Assembly (NCBI GenBank): GCA_017398105.1
Contig: JAFQHF010000062.1
Coordinates: 1-5,476 of the forward strand
DNA: 5,476 nt
Source of the DNA: Oscillospiraceae bacterium
GTDB lineage: Bacteria; Bacillota_A; Clostridia; Oscillospirales; Oscillospiraceae
Reading direction: 5' to 3'
The translations under genes were made by a program, and so were the position numbers. Shown one piece after another: positions 4,673 through 5,476 of this stretch. Position 1 is the first letter of the stretch; each line of letters opens with the position of its first letter. The notes beneath the pieces are model-generated. The model searched no databases, was not told the origin of the DNA, and saw nothing but the letters and a program-made list of their open reading frames with translations.

Positions 4673-5476
4673 TTGAAGGATTGGGCATTTACTACGACCA
4701 TCGAGGAGATGGAAGCTGCCACCAATTCTCTGCTGGAAACCGCGCAGAAGGTTGGCGCTGACACCTGGCAGCAGCGTGTTAAGAACCAGACTCCCCACTG
4801 CGGCTTCGGCGAGGGCGGTACCTGCTGCCGCATCTGCTCCATGGGTCCGTGCCGCATCACCAAGAAGGCTCCCCGCGGCATCTGCGGCTGCGATGTCCAT
4901 GGCATCGTCGCCCGTAACTATCTGCGTTTCACCGTCGGCGGCACCGCTGCGCACTCCGACCACGGCCGTGAGATCATGCACACCCTGCACCAGACCCGCG
5001 AGGGCGGCAACTATCAGATCAAGGATGCTGATAAGCTGATCCGCATCGCCAAGGAGTGGGGCGTGGAGACCGAGGGCAAGGACATCTACGACCTGGCCCA
5101 CGAGATGGCCGAGATCGGCCTGCTGGAGTACGGCTTCCCCTTCGGCGAGCAGAAGTTCGCCCAGCGCGCTCCCGAGCACACCAAGGAGCTGTGGCGCAAG
5201 GCTGAGATCATGCCCCGCGCCATCGACCGCGAAATCGCCACCGCCATGCACATGACCCACATGGGCAACTCCTCTCTGGCTGAGGCTCTGATCCGCCAGT
5301 CCCTGCGCGCCGGTCTGTCCGACGGCTGGGGCGGCTCCATGATGGGCACCGAGTTCTCCGATGTCATGTTCGGCACCCCCCGTCCCATCGACACCGAGGC
5401 CAACATCGGCGTTATGGAGAAGGACAACGTCAACATCGTCGTCCATGGCCATGACCCCTCCCTGTCCGAGATGGTC
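4673..5476 (+). CDS. cooS: Anaerobic carbon monoxide dehydrogenase catalytic subunit (CooS), N-terminal part
   Basis: The 268 residues visible, of about 630 usual, belong to the Ni-Fe CO dehydrogenase that interconverts CO and CO2 with low-potential electrons, usually passed to a ferredoxin-like partner. The cluster region CGFGEGGTCCRICSMGPCRI spans 43-62: C43 and C51 match the D-cluster ligands shared between subunits, and C52, C55, C60 plus C71 or C73 (GICGCD) match the B-cluster. HGHDP (258-262) contains the histidine position that binds the iron of the catalytic C-cluster. The Ni/Fe cysteines further on are outside the window. Start: TTG 4673, seven bases after AGGAGG (4660-4665); an in-frame stop at 4643 limits extension and the ATG at 4709 lacks a ribosome binding site. 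Codon choice is strongly biased to C- and G-ending codons (AAG, GAG, ATC, CGC), suggesting high expression. No cooF, cooC or acsB is visible, so monofunctional CODH versus acetyl-CoA synthase partner cannot be decided. Confidence 0.96.
   Translation, partial: MKDWAFTTTIEEMEAATNSLLETAQKVGADTWQQRVKNQTPHCGFGEGGTCCRICSMGPCRITKKAPRGICGCDVHGIVARNYLRFTVGGTAAHSDHGREIMHTLHQTREGGNYQIKDADKLIRIAKEWGVETEGKDIYDLAHEMAEIGLLEYGFPFGEQKFAQRAPEHTKELWRKAEIMPRAIDREIATAMHMTHMGNSSLAEALIRQSLRAGLSDGWGGSMMGTEFSDVMFGTPRPIDTEANIGVMEKDNVNIVVHGHDPSLSEMV

Noticed and set aside
4658..5452. 264-residue open frame on the minus strand
   Set aside because: It is antisense to cooS, whose frame carries the cluster cysteines; the shadow results from its strongly biased codons.

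Overview
This window looks like chromosomal DNA from an anaerobic Gram-positive bacterium of the Clostridia, most likely a gut member of the Oscillospiraceae. The reasons are strong GGAGG ribosome binding sites with ATG, GTG and TTG starts, GC-rich genes separated by AT-rich spacers, a carbon monoxide dehydrogenase (CooS) gene, a DUF3786-type protein, and GC-rich hairpin repeats of a kind common in that group. The assignment is inference from sequence style, not a database match.

Layout. The minus strand at 1-447 carries the N-terminal 149 residues of the ribosome-associated GTPase TypA/BipA. A 300-base spacer (448-747) holds the typA promoter, a twin-hairpin intergenic repeat (580-654) and a promoter for a small membrane protein with a double-CxxC zinc ribbon (748-1095). 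Three bases after that gene stops lies a perfect 16-bp parS palindrome (1098-1113), the ParB centromere site. Next comes a complete IS4-family insertion sequence (1187-2613) with 18-bp inverted ends, an apparent 10-bp target duplication and an intact DDE transposase. It has landed in the tip of a hairpin that belongs to a degraded copy of a second repeat family.

A fuller, multi-hairpin copy of that family (2684-2878) lies downstream and ends 24 bases before a small Vsr-like DUF559 nuclease gene (2903-3256). Then follow two overlapping genes (ATGA junction): a two-helix membrane protein (3310-3819) and a DUF3786-like soluble protein (3816-4421), closed by a strong rho-independent terminator (4431-4469). 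A near-consensus promoter (4553-4581) drives cooS from a TTG start at 4673; the gene runs off the window after 268 codons.

How it fits together. typA, the zinc-ribbon protein, the PH-like/DUF3786 pair and cooS look like separate transcription units. The most interesting zone is 1098-2903: a parS site, an IS inside a hairpin repeat, and a large inverted hairpin array directly in front of a single-domain nuclease gene. The repeat/nuclease pairing resembles in layout the REP/RAYT systems of proteobacteria, with a different enzyme. It is the best candidate here for something undescribed, but the functional link is a hypothesis.
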